From the NCBI GenBank assembly GCA_034096865.1, contig JAWQFJ010017447.1:56564-120563 (forward strand): a DNA stretch of 64,000 nucleotides, in the 5' to 3' direction. The position numbers and the translations under genes were made by a program. Under the pieces are notes generated by a model. That model was not told the origin of the DNA. It did not search any database and saw nothing but the letters and a program-made list of their open reading frames with translations. Source of the DNA: Theodoxus fluviatilis. Its lineage: Eukaryota > Mollusca > Gastropoda > Cycloneritida > Neritidae. Positions within the stretch are counted from its first letter, which is position 1. Each line of letters opens with the position of its first letter. This document shows, piece after piece, positions 1 to 12,181 of this stretch.

Positions 1-925
1 CTTCCGTGGAGCGTTCCAAGAGTGACAGTCCTGGGAGCAGAGTTTTTCTCCACAAGGTGACCACTACAAAGGAGGCAGAGGCCAGATTTTAATCTGGCAT
101 GTTTTCCACTTTTTATGGGCAGTCTTGGAACTTTCTGATCAGACCTTGTCTTATATGCACAGTACATGTAGCTATGCGTGTCAGATCTATCAGTAATGAG
201 TGAGGCACTTGCCTTGGCTTCATCCCCCAGTCAAATGGGAGTCAGGAGGGCACCAGATCTTTTGTCACTCCAACATTCACTCCTGTCCACTTGGACACTT
301 TCATCAACCATTTTCATGATCTTTTTGAGCATTTCACTTGCTGTAGTGGTTCTTGGATGACGGGGTGGCGATGTGTTGCCAACAAAGCAGGGTCCCTAGA
401 GGACTGAAAGAGAAGGTCTCAGGACCTCTAGGTAGGACAGAACCCAAGATCTCCCCATTACTGTCAAGTGCCCACATCGACATAGTGGCACACACACACA
501 CACACACACACACAACACACACACATACACTTGTGACAAAAATTTATTGAGAGAAAAAACCACACACAAAACTGAACAAGGGTCCCAGAATTCCACATTC
601 CTTTATTTCATGTTCTATCACACAAGACATTTGCTGAAAAAGACAAAAACTTGATGAGAATGAAATGTCATCTGCAGGTTAATGGGCAGGACAGAATTAG
701 AAAAGAGCTGGGTATGCATTTCCAGCCATCATGGTTCTTGAGGCCATTCGAATCATTTGTTCCAATAATTTCTCCCGTCATCTTACCCACTCACATCACA
801 AACACCCCAGAGAAATCAGACATCAATATCTGTTTGACCTAGGGTAGTTTTCTACGGAGCATTACAGGGGACAAAGAGATGCATGAGATGCAAGAACTGT
901 GGGTAACAAATGCCTTTGATACATT
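1..925. other. Non-coding flank with CA microsatellite
   Basis: No exon with convincing splice sites or family resemblance is visible here. A (CA)n tract lies at about 489-528. Short open frames in this stretch have no recognisable domain and the longest ones are translated microsatellite. Confidence 0.6.
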
Positions 926-930
926 CTGTG

Positions 931-1286
931 TGTCACGACTTTGTTATTTTTTTCACGACTCATGGTGGTTGGTGTGACTTTAAGTCCACTTGGTGTTTGT
1001 TAGTGCAGCTTGATACGCCTTTAAGCGTTATGCGCAGTCAGCACTTGCTGAATGCGCATGTTCCGAACGTTTTGCACGCGTTTTTTGTTTCGTTTGGTTC
1101 TGCAGTGGGTCGTGCAGAACAGTTTGTGTGCAATATATCTATGTAATTGGCTGGTTCTTACGTCGGATTCGGTTTGTGGCGTCTTTGTCTTTAAATGTGA
1201 TTAGTGACTGAGGAAGAAATTTCCTCTCTTTTTTTTCACTGTCCGGTTGGGGGTTGAGCCACCTTCCACCCACCCCAACCGTGACA
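931..1286 (+). repeat. Left LTR, internally deleted
   Basis: It matches the right LTR at both ends but lacks about 140-170 bp from its middle, including the TATA-containing segment. This copy is therefore unlikely to be a working promoter. Confidence 0.6.
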
Positions 1287-1487
1287 CTGCGTATAACACA
1301 CAGTTACTTGCACTAGCCTCATCTTTTCCTCCTGATTCACCCTAACACCCCCACCCCCCAGCTATGACTTCTATGCTACTTTGCCGCGCATGTCGCTGCC
1401 TGTTTTGTATTGTCAGCGAGGAGATCTGTGCTATGCAGATTTAGAGGCTGGGTCGGTCAGTCTGTCTCGAGTTATTTTATTTCAGTG

Positions 1488-3196
1488 TCCTGTGGTGAGC
1501 GGTACTGCTCACCATGGAGTAACAGTGTTGGGTCTTGCCGGGGCAGACTTGGATGGTTGCTGTGCCCTGTGTTGGGCGGTACTGCTCACGATGGAGTGGC
1601 AGTGTTGGGTCTTGCCGGGGCAGACTTGGATGGTTGCTGTGCCCTGTGTTGGGCGGTACTGCTCACGATGGAGTGGCAGTGTTGGGTCTTGCCGGGGCAG
1701 ACTTGGATGGTTGCTGTGTCCTGTGTTGAGCGGTACTGCTCACCATGGAGTAACAGTGTTGGGTCTTGCCGGGGCAGACTTGGATGGTTGCTGTGCCCTG
1801 TGTTGGGCGGTACTGCTCACCATGGAGTAACAGTGTTGGGTCTTGCCGGGGCAGACTTGGATGGTTGCTGTGCCCTGTGTTGGGCGGTACTGCTCACGAT
1901 GGAGTGGCAGTGTTGGGTCTTGCCAGGGCAGACTTGGATGGTTGCTGTGCCCTGTGTTGGGCGGTACTGCTCACGATGGAGTGGCAGTGTTGGGTCTTGC
2001 CGGGGCAGACTTGGATGGTTGCTGTGCCCTGTGTTGGGCGGTACTGCTCACGATGGAGTGGCAGTGTTGGGTCTTGCCGGGGCAGACTTGGATGGTTGCT
2101 GTGCCCTGTGTTGGGCGGTACTGCTCACGATGGAGTGACAGTGTTGGGTCTTGCCGGGGCAGACTTGGATGGTTGCTGTGCCCTGTGTTGGGCGGTACTG
2201 CTCACGATGGAGTGGCAGTGTTGGGTCTTGCCGGGGCAGACTTGGATGGTTGCTGTGCCCTGTGTTGGGCGGTACTGCTCACGATGGAGTGACAGTGTTG
2301 GGTCTTGCCGGGGCAGACTTGGATGGTTGCTGTGCCCTGTGTTGGGCGGTACTGCTCACGATGGAGTGGCAGTGTTGGGTCTTGCCGGGGCAGACTTGGA
2401 TGGTTGCTGTGCCCTGTGTTGGGCGGTACTGCTCACGATGGAGTGACAGTGTTGGGTCTTGCCGGGGCAGACTTGGATGGTTGCTGTGCCCTGTGTTGGG
2501 CGGTACTGCTCACGATGGAGTGGCAGTGTTGGGTCTTGCCGGGGCAGACTTGGATGGTTGCTGTGCCCTGTGTTGGGCGGTACTGCTCACGATGGAGTGG
2601 CAGTGTTGGGTCTTGCCGGGGCAGACTTGGATGGTTGCTGTGCCCTGTGTTGGGCGGTACTGCTCACGATGGAGTGGCAGTGTTGGGTCTTGCCGGGGCA
2701 GACTTGGATGGTTGCTGTGCCCTGTGTTGGGCGGTACTGCTCACGATGGAGTGGCAGTGTTGGGTCTTGCCGGGGCAGACTTGCATGGTTGCTGTGTCCT
2801 GTGTTGAGCGGTACTGCTCACGATGGAGTGACAGTGTTGGGTCTTGCCGGGGCAGACTTGGATGGTTGCTGTGCCCTGTGTTGGGCGGTACTGCTCACGA
2901 TGGAGTGGCAGTGTTGGGTCTTGCCGGGGCAGACTTGGATGGTTGCTGTGCCCTGTGTTGGGCGGTACTGCTCACGATGGAGTGACAGTGTTGGGTCTTG
3001 CCGGGGCAGACTTGCATGGTTGCTGTGCCCTGTGTTGGGCGGTACTGCTCACGATGGAGTAACAGTGTTGGGTCTTGCCGGGGCAGACTTGGATGGTTGC
3101 TGTGCCCTGTGTTGGGCGGTACTGCTCACGATAGAGTGGCAGTGTTGGGTCTTGCCGGGGCAGACTTGGATGGTTGCTGTGCACTGTGTTAGGTGA
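1488..3196 (+). repeat. 77-bp minisatellite, 22 units
   Basis: The string GCGGTACTGCTCAC recurs at exact 77-bp spacing from about 1499 to 3116, giving 22 units with very few substitutions. Because 77 is not a multiple of 3, the array is open in all three plus frames and gives several long overlapping ORFs that repeat the same peptides. None resembles a known protein. Sequence variants (CACCATGGAGTAA and CACGATGGAGTGG/TGA types) are interspersed, which is typical of unequal exchange. Confidence 0.95.
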
Positions 3197-3369
3197 CAGC
3201 ACTGGGTCTGGGCGGACCGGGTTTATTTTTATTGTGAGTTGATGTCTCCTGGTTTTGGAGAAAGGTTCAGAAACCGTCTGTTTGATGTTTCTGGGGGGTG
3301 CATGTTGTCACCCATTAAGGCTAGACCCGAGTCTGAAGCCCTCCTGACAATGTCTTTCATCCAGTTTTT

Positions 3370-3525
3370 TGTTAAGGGGTCTGGGAGGTAGCTCCCCCTC
3401 TTGGTTTATTTTGTGAGGGGTCTGGGAGGTAGCTCCCCCTCTTGGTTTATTTTGTGAGGGGTCTGGGAGGTAGCTCCCCACCTCTTGGTTTATTTTGTGA
3501 GGGGTCTGGGAGGTAGCTCCCCGCT
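3370..3525 (+). repeat. ~41-bp tandem repeat, about 4 units
   Basis: The block GGGGTCTGGGAGGTAGCTCC is repeated with the spacer CTTGGTTTATTTTGTGA. It lies inside the LTR element, between the 77-bp array and the right LTR. Confidence 0.9.
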
Positions 3526-3734
3526 TCCATTCTTTATTGTTCTTTTTGGGTTCTGGTGGTTAATACTTTTCTCTACTTGTGTATGAGAAGAAAGTATGGT
3601 GTCACTGGTTGTTCGTTTTTGTTCTGTCGACAGACCCCTAGCAGTCCGTTTCGAAATGGAAGAGTGAGGATTAGACCGAGTCGTTCTGGGTTTATCGGCT
3701 TAGACGGTGAAGTGTAATCCTGGGGGGGGAGTTC

Positions 3735-4229
3735 TGTCACGACTCAGTTATTTTTTAATTTTTGCACTGAGTTTAAGCGTCTGTCACGACTTATGGCGAC
3801 TGCGCATGTTCCGAACGTTTTGCATGTGTTTTTTGTTTTGTTTGGTTCTGCAGTGGCTCATGCAGAACAGTTTGTGTGCATATGATGCTTGGCGGTCTCC
3901 CTCGCCTGTATATATAGAGGAGGCGGAGGGGAGAGAGGGATAAGAATATAAGGGACTAAGAACTGTGATTAAGCCCGCTGGGCGGTTTTAAAAATTGTTT
4001 TTATTTGAATAATTGTTTTCTTTTTTTCATTTTCATTTGTATGTTCAGTTCGTGAGTTTGGTTTGAAAGATGTCGATGTAATTGGTTGGGTTTTTTTTTT
4101 ACATTGGATTCGGTTTGTGGCGTCTTTTGTCTTTAAATGTGATTCGTGACTGAGGAAGGAATTTCCCCTTCTTTTTTTTCACTGTCCGGTTGGGGGTTGA
4201 GCCACCTTCCACCCACCCCAACTGTGACA
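3735..4229 (+). repeat. Right LTR with TATA segment
   Basis: Full-length LTR copy. A TATATATAGAGG box at about 3909-3920 is followed by a GA-rich leader, consistent with a U3/R promoter. It ends GTGACA, followed by the CTGTG target duplication. Confidence 0.6.
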
Positions 4230-4303
4230 CTGTGTAACTAGTGTACTGAAGAGTGGCTCCTTGTATGTTTCCCAAGAACTGAAGCCTGCTTTTCCCACCA
4301 CAG

Positions 4304-4421
4304 TGCCTACCACGTGTTTCTGGAGTGCCACCCAGAGGTGAAGAACAACTTTGTTGAAATCTCTCAGATGTGGCGTGCGATGAGTGAGGAAGAGAAAAAC
4401 GAGTACAAGGAAAAACTGGAG
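4304..4421 (+). CDS. HMG-box exon of an unidentified gene
   Basis: A 118-bp exon with a consensus acceptor (TTTTCCCACCACAG) and donor (GAG/GTAAGT). After one base completing a codon it encodes 39 residues with the HMG-box pattern: an AYHVF start, a central ISQMWRAM segment and the closing SEEEKNEYKEKLE helix. This is the usual P-x-aromatic-FL...W...L/MS-x-x-EK layout of a DNA-bending HMG box, presumably nuclear. The conserved start of the box would be in an upstream exon beyond this window or not recognised. The neighbouring MBD gene is on the opposite strand and ends nearby, so the two do not belong together. I cannot say which HMG family it is; SWI/SNF- and TOX-type boxes are possible. Confidence 0.65.
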
Positions 4422-4639
4422 GTAAGTTTTGAATGATTTTCCACTCTACCGATTTGAGTAGTGTCTTTTGTTCTCACTCTACAGATGCTGTGAATTTTCA
4501 GATGTTTGCTATTTTCTCATAAGATAAGGCGAGTTAACTCTTAAGGTCCTGTAAGTCATTCACGTGTTTCATTCCCCAGTCCTGTAAGGATTATGCAATT
4601 TGTAGAGAAAATCAGTAAAGTAACAGCCACGTGGGGTGG

Positions 4640-5293
4640 GCGACTATGGGCGATACAGGATTGAGCAGGATGGGCGGCTATGGGCAGTACAGGATTGAGC
4701 AGTTACTTGCACTAGCCCCATCTTTTCCTCCTGATTCATCCTAACACCCCCACCCCCCAGCTACGACTTCTTATAGATCAGCTTAAAAAAAATATCAAGT
4801 AATAAGAAGACCAAAAGCAAAAATAACCAGTCTACAATAGAAATTTCAGTAGATAAGCAAATCTCTCTTGCATACTTTGCACAAGTTTTTTTTGTTTTCA
4901 TTCTGTGAGACTAGTTTATTCAGGCACATTGCTCAACACCTGCACAAAACAGCACAACCAGAACACTATTTTCTTGGAAATCCTCGAACCCAGCAGATGC
5001 TATGTAGCAATTCTTAAAACACCAATTTCAGAGAAAGAGTAAACAAAGGGGGTGTAAGAAGCAAGAGGCTCTGGCGTGTCTATACAGCTATTGTAGGACT
5101 TGTAGGTGTGGCAGAAACGCTACTCTCCCACCTGGCATCAGTCTGTGCATAAGAGATCTCACATCTGGCAGCATTTTGTTTTTGTCCACACAGAACTGAA
5201 ATCAAGCTTCGCACCAGAGGGAAACACAGCATATGCCCTCCTCTGTCCACCTGTCACTGCCCACACCAGCAGCAGCGATGATCAACTTGGGAG
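4640..5293. other. Likely 3' untranslated region and short duplications
   Basis: The stretch holds a duplicated 38-bp GGGCGGCTATGGGC-type unit (about 4636-4700) and an ~84-bp block repeating 1298-1372. On the minus strand an AATAAA signal lies at about 4920-4915, some 375 bp after the stop codon of the MBD2/3 gene, and could be its poly(A) signal. Confidence 0.4.
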
Positions 5294-5538
5294 CTAAGAG
5301 CAGATGGCATCCTGGAGACGGCGTCTGGCTTCCCTGACCTTCATCTCCTGGCGGCGGATGTCATCTTCAGACACCATCAGGTGCTGCATGTGGGGCTGTG
5401 CTGGCTCAATGTTCACTCCAGGGTTCTTCTGGATGGAGGTCCGGCTGAAGTTCTGGCCCGTCACTGGACCAGTGTTGAGGTGCAGAGCAGCAGAGATGCT
5501 CTGAAGGACATTCTCGGTTGTCAAGTCAGGACCCACAC
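5294..5538 (-). CDS. mbd2/3: MBD2/3 downstream copy, exon 5 (C-terminal)
   Basis: Terminal exon of 245 bp after acceptor CTTGCCAG. It starts with GVGPDLTTENVLQSISAALH and includes the family's ITGQ-like PVTGQ, a KNPGV motif and the VSEDDIRRQE heptad region (MBD-C / coiled coil). The stop follows soon after the coiled coil, so the long acidic tail seen in vertebrate MBD3 is missing. Confidence 0.9.
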
Positions 5539-5669
5539 CTGGCAAGGACAGGCAATGATACATGGTCAACTATCACACAGTTCTATGCAAGTGCAAGCAA
5601 TGATGGTTTTGAAATGTCAAAATAGCCATCCTTTATTGTGTGCGTGTGTGTGCGCATATGCGTGCGTGC

Positions 5670-5753
<84 letters not shown>

Positions 5754-8700
5754 ACTATACTTTGTGATCTAGTCAGTCCAAATGTCAAATGAAAATCTCC
5801 CTCCAACAGTCAAAGAGAGAAAGACTCAGCAGCAGGAGCTATTGCAAAGAAGACGTGAAAGCTACCAATAGGACAGCACCTGCTCCCCATCCTGGTGCCA
5901 AAATGAAGATGCCAAGTCAATGTGTGAGGCCCAAGAATACATGAGCATGGACAGATATCTTTGGCGACTCCTGCTGCCAGGTGAAAAGTCTAATTTCTCC
6001 ACTGAAGTCATCAGATGATCAGATGAAACAGCACATGAATTGCCTGCAAGAACATTGCAGTCAGCTTCAATGTCATCTCTGGCTAAAGTTGCCAAGCATG
6101 TAGGTCAGCAAATCTGGTGCCCAGGTAGTGACTCTTACGAAACACGTGTGCTTTCTATGGGCAGGGTGTCTATGGCCAGGAATCCTTAACAATCCCATTT
6201 TAAGATTCATTTTTGACTCACATGCGAAGCAAAAGTGAGTCTATGTACTGAGCCGTGTCGTCCGTCCGTCCGTCCGGGCGTCCGTCCGGGCGTCCGTAAA
6301 AAACTTAAACGTTGGATTTTTCTCGGAGACTATTAAGTCTATCAACACCAAATGTGGCATGATGGTGTATGATGACAAGGCCTCAAAAAACATACATAGT
6401 GACTTGACCTTGCTTCAAGGTCAAGGTCACAGGAGCCATAAATGTGGTCTCAAAAACAGTCATTTTTCACATTTTCCCAATTTTCTCCCACGTTATTGAG
6501 AATGGCGACCTTAGCTACAAGTGGTATATAGGTCAAAGCAAGCCCTATCTTTTGATACCAGTTTGGTTGACCTTGCTTCAAGGTCAAGGTCACAGGAGCT
6601 CTTCAAAGTTGGATTGTATACATATTTTGAAGTGACCTTGACCCTGAACTATGGAAGATAACTGTTTCAAACTTAATAATTATGTGGGGCACATGTTATA
6701 CTTTCATCATGAGACACATTTGGTCACATATCATCAAGGTCAAGGTCACTTTGACCCTTATGAAATGTGACCAAAATGGGGTAGTGAACCACTAAAAGTG
6801 ACTATATCTCATGGTAGAAAGTGCCAATAAGCACCATTGTGCTTCCTATGTCTTGAATTAACAGCTTTGTGTTGCATGACCTTGGATGACCTTGACCTTG
6901 GGTCAAGGTCACATGTATTTTGGTAGGAAAAATGTGTAAAGCATTTCTTTGTGTATGATGTCATTGGTAGGTTTAGTTGTTTGACCTTGACCTTGAAGGT
7001 CACCTGAAGGTCAAGGTCATATAAAGGTCAAGGTCAAGCATGTGAGTCGTATGGGCTTTGCCCTTCTTGTTTTAATTCTTTTTGAATGACACTGCATGTC
7101 AATTTCTTTTGAACATAATGTGACTAGTTCCAGTTCAGGAAAGCCCAGACATAATGTGACTTGTTCCAGTTCAGGAAAGCCCAGACATAATGTGACTTGT
7201 TCCAGTTCAGGAAAGCCCAGACATAATGTGACTTGTTCCAGTTCAGGAAAGCCCAGACATAATGTGACTTGTTCCAGTTCAGGAAAGCCCAGACATAATG
7301 TGACTTGTTCCAGTTCAGGAAAGCCCAGACATAATGTGACTTGTTCCAGTTCAGGAAAGCCCAGACAATGTGACTTGTTCCAGTTCAGGAAAGCACAGAC
7401 AATAGTTTTCCATTTGCATCATACAGAAAGGGCTGCTGCAACAGAGGGAGGTCAAGGGGATGGATAAGGAACTGACAAACATTTTCATGGATGATGTCAC
7501 TCAGATCTAGATTTATATCATTTTCTGAGAAACTTCAGACAAGATTTCATGCTTCAAAAGGAGATCTTGTGGAGAGAAGTCTTGAACAAAGAAAAAGTGT
7601 TGATGTTTCTTTTCATAGGCGGAGGAGTGTTGGCATGTTTTTTGGTGTTAAAAATGGGATTTGGAGTCCTCTGCGGTGGCCTCTGCTTTATCTGGGTTGG
7701 GCTTATCTTTCAAGGTGACTGGAATGCAGGGTTAGATCCGAGTGATCAAACCATGTCCCCCAAGCCCTTACCTAGCTTCCTGGGCGACTTGGGGACATCC
7801 CTAGCTGAGCTACTGGAGCAGGCTCTTACAACCAGCAACCATGATTCCAAAGACGAGCAAGTGAGTCATCAGTGAAGCCTCTCGAGAGAGTATACTTTAA
7901 GGGGAAATACAGTTTACCCACCTTGGACGTTCCTAGGTAGGTCCATCGGCTGGATCATCTCCTTGCTGATGTCATAGGCCCTCAAACCCTGCAGCCTCTT
8001 CTCCCAGTACAACTGCAGGATTGGAAAGATAAGGAATGAAGTGGGGTGGGGTGGGAAAGATGCAAGGAGTGGACAGTGAAAATTGATGCGCGTTTGTAGT
8101 CCAGCAGTAAGTGCCGTTCAGTTCTTGCAAATATACTTGATACAAGAAGGGCAAAGCCCATACGATTCACATGCTTGACCTTGACCTTTATATGACCTTG
8201 ACCTTCAGGTGACCTTCAAGGTCAAGGTCAAACAACTAAACCTACCAATGACATCATACACTAAGAAATGCTTTACACATTTTTCCTACCAAAATTCATG
8301 TGACCTTGACCCAAGGTCAAGGTCATGCAACACAAAGCTGTTAATTCAAGACATAGGAAGCACAATGGTGATTATTGGCACTTTCTACCATGAGATATAT
8401 CTGCCGACAAGACTTCCAGTTCCTCTTCTCTTGGCTGCAAAGTAAGTCAACACTGTACAGCCCTCTGCTGTCTGTCAGTCTCTTGATCTGTGAGCAGCAC
8501 TTCCAGCAGGCCTCCAAGCTTTCCCACTTCTGTGATGACTGCTGGGTTTCACTTAGAAATGGGGTCAATAGCTTTGAGCAGGGCAGGCATCTTGTTCACA
8601 CATACTTTGCTCACTCCATATATGCTTCTTTTGCTCAGTGAACATTTGGAGACTTGGGTGCTCAGAGACAAAATTCACAGTTCTTCCAAAAAAGGAGCTG

Positions 8701-9558
8701 ACAGGTAAGACATGTTTCTTCAAGACCAGTTCACACAGCTTTTTAACAGTCAAATCTTGGAACTCTGGTCTCAGGAATCGGGCCCAAAATTCCGTCATCA
8801 GCCTTTCCTGTTCATCTAGCAGCTTGTTGATCAGTGGTCTCTTGCTCTCAAGCAACTTTACCAGCCTCCTCCAGTTTTGGACAGCACATGCTGAAAGGTT
8901 TGTCATGCACTATTTTCTGTAGCCATATCCAGCACCACTCATTTGCACATTCTGCATCAATTTGTTTCGCATGAGCAGTACATCCTGCCCAGACATCATT
9001 GCTCCAAATGCAAGATTTCCTGTGGGATTTTGTTAGTAAAAGTAACTGCTGTTGTCTCCTCTCCTTGGGTGTGGGTTTTTTCTTCAATTTTAAGTTTTCC
9101 CTGAAATGATTTTTCTCTCTCTCACTTCAGTGCAGTCTCAGTTTTCATGGAAATTCATTATTTCACAGAGAAGTGGAATGAAAGGGGCTTTTCTGCCTAT
9201 CAACTTTTGCAGGCTATAATTAACCACTAAATCACAGGAGCTAGTCTTGAGTTAACCTAGTCATGATTTACCCAGCTATTTGGCTCTGCTGAATGGAGGA
9301 AGGAGATGCAGTGAGTCAATGTTTGCCCTCAACCCACAAGCGCAAGGGGAAAAGCATGTGTTTACAGGAGGGCCAGCTAAAGTAATACCGACAAACTGGA
9401 TGGATGAAGGAAGTAAAACCTGTTAACGACCTACATATACAAAACAGGTAAAGCATGCAAGCATTAAAAGCATGAAACACAAAGCATGAATGCCACTCCT
9501 AAAGGAAAAATGTATCACAAACAAGGCAGTGGGCACAACATCCCCGAGCCAGGTACTA

Positions 9559-9607
<49 letters not shown>

Positions 9608-9731
9608 TACACACACACACACAAACATACACACACACACACCATCACATACACACACATATGTGGGTGTAAACGAGAGCACATGCTAGCATGCACAAAC
9701 ACATATATACATCTGGACATTCATGCACATG

Positions 9732-9779
<48 letters not shown>

Positions 9780-12150
9780 ATGCAAGCACACCCGTGTGCA
9801 CAAGCACATGGCACACACACACAATCACACACATACACCCAACCCACCAACCCCTCTTAACATGAGTATACAGAACTTACAATGAAATTTATGCAAAAGG
9901 TGAATATAGTTTGTGAATATGAGTGTACATGCATGAGAATATCTTAAACATAATTAGAATAGAAACGGATCATTACAGAAAGCAGCTTAAAACACGATAG
10001 AAGTAAAGTGTTAACATGCAATGCATGAGAACTGTGGGCAGAGAAGGATGCAAAGCACAAGACACACTGGGCCTGCAAACACTTTATATCATAATGCCCT
10101 GCACTGTGTTAAATGCAAAGCTTAAGATTAAAACAAACCATCAAACATTCCATATGGTGGTGTAGAAAGATGGTAACTTGACACAAATATAATAAAGTAG
10201 AACAGGCCAGAAATACTGTATTTTAAAAAATGCAATATCCAGGTTCATCTCTCATTTCATTCCAGGGGTTTTTGCATTTCTGGTTCGTTAATGAGATGGA
10301 CCTCCATTTCTTTCCGCAGGTGAGGTAAACTGTCACTGTGTCAGAGGACAGCCACTGACCCACCAACTGTATGTCTTGGACTGAATGATATGGGGAGTTG
10401 AAGTGAAGAGCTACAGGTGTTTCATTTGTGTCCGATCAACTGTTGAGGCTGCCGCATAACTCCCCATAGGAGATCATGTGGCACTGAAGCAGTGTTTTTT
10501 GACGTGGGATTTAGATCAAGGACCCCAAATCTGATCCATTGGGGAGGTGAAGAAACATGTTTTGCATTGGGGAGGATGCAAGAGGGGGTTCCAGGAGGGC
10601 ATTAAGTAAGATTTGAGTTTTAGGTCGTTTAGGCTCACATTGGCGTTTCTAGTAAAGGAGACGAGGGCTTTGATGGGAAGGTCAGGCTGGAGAACATCTG
10701 ACAAAAAAAGAGGCTGCCTAGGCCCCAGTGGAGTGTGGGAGCAATGCCCTGGTAGTGGAGGGATGGAGGGATGGATGGATGGATGGTGTTTTACGGCCTA
10801 TCAGCCCCTGTAGGCTATATAAGGCCATTAAGCACGAAAATCCCTGAACAGTTTAGAGTAAACGCAAAGTCACAGTGTCCCTAGTTATTCGCCTCTTACG
10901 AATCGCGTAGGGAGATGCGGTGGGTCAATTCTTACCCCAAACCCACAGGGGGATAGTGGTAGGGAGTCCACCAGCCAAAATTGAATTAGACTTTTGAGCA
11001 ATCTTTGTGTTCTCTCATAATCGCTAAATCACCATGCAGCATGCAAAACAAACCAAAACAAAACAACTCCCTGTTTTCCACTTTCTAGTTTCTACTGCAG
11101 GGCCTTGACTTAATGTTTTTGCAGTTCACAGTTGTTAGAAGACAACTCATGGGAGTCGATTCTGTGTGCCTTAGCTGTTCATTCACTATTATCAGGATTC
11201 TACATTACTTTTTATTTGCTGCAGCACACAAGTTCTAAAAACAAAATCTACCACTTCCAAACTGTATTCTGTTCAAATAGATCACCCTTCTACACATCGT
11301 GACAGGTAATGATGGTTCATTTCTTAATTTAGAAAATATAAAATTAAGGTTATGGTTAGGATTAGGGTTAGGTTAGGGTTAAAAACTTGAAATAGTGCTT
11401 TGTCTGGCAGTAATGACCTACTGCCCTTTGGAACTGTCAAGGTTGCGTCTTTTCCTGGACTTCTGCTTGCACAGAGCACTGACTGATTACTCCTCATTCT
11501 ATTGGAGGGATTGCTGAACACATCTGGCTGTTGCTCTTTGTAGCTGGCGTTGGGATGTAGCTGGAGTCATCAAAGGGTTCCCCTCAAATCGATTACCCAA
11601 GACACAGTTGACATATTTATTCTATTCAGATTCTAATTCTTTTCAATCACATCCATAATTGAAGGCAAAGCAATTGTTCATTGCAAAAGCGCAGATACAT
11701 TCAGCAAAACTGCTGCCCTTTCAGATAGGCCTGGCAAATCACCATACTTGACAGCTAGCAATCCCAACTTGCCAGTCAGCACAGGTGAAGTCAGCAGCCA
11801 CTAATCTTTGAGAACACAGACCTGTGCACCCTCCATTGGAATAATCATAAGACAAGAAGATAAAAATCGTAAGATTTTTGGGAAAATCGTAAGATTAAAA
11901 CGAACTACAATTTTTCTTCGCAACAACTTTATTAACTGTTAACATCTAAAGTTTCACGTTAAAAAATGAAAATTCATCAACATGACAAGAATCAAAGGCC
12001 TGTCATATTTATGCTCAATGTACAGTCAAACAATCCTTATTAATCGTATTAAAATTTAAAACATACTTCACATTACAATGTTGACAAATCAATCAACTTG
12101 AAATATAGTTGTGTAAACTATCTAGAGTCAGTGAGCCAGAGAGAGAGAGT

Positions 12151-12181
<31 letters not shown>

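Larger units (their letters stand above)
931..4229 (+). mobile_element. LTR retrotransposon, non-autonomous, with minisatellite interior
   Basis: Two related long terminal repeats begin TGTCACGACT and end GTGACA. The left copy is 931-1286 and the right copy 3735-4229. Both share the segments around the GAACGTTTTGCA core and the final CACTGTCCGGTTGGGGGTTG block. The five bases CTGTG lie immediately before the left copy (926-930) and after the right copy (4230-4234), as expected for an integrase target duplication. A purine-rich tract ending in GGGGGGGGA lies just before the right LTR (3722-3730), as a polypurine tract would. No gag or pol is visible; the interior is a 77-bp minisatellite plus smaller repeats, so this would be a non-autonomous (TRIM/LARD-like) element. 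Alternatively the left copy is an independent solo LTR, because it is followed by CTGCG, one base from a target duplication. Confidence 0.6.

Noticed and set aside
1381..3202. Many overlapping ORFs up to 245 codons in the 77-bp array
   Set aside because: All are readings of the same minisatellite in rotating frames, with no start context, domain or splice sites.
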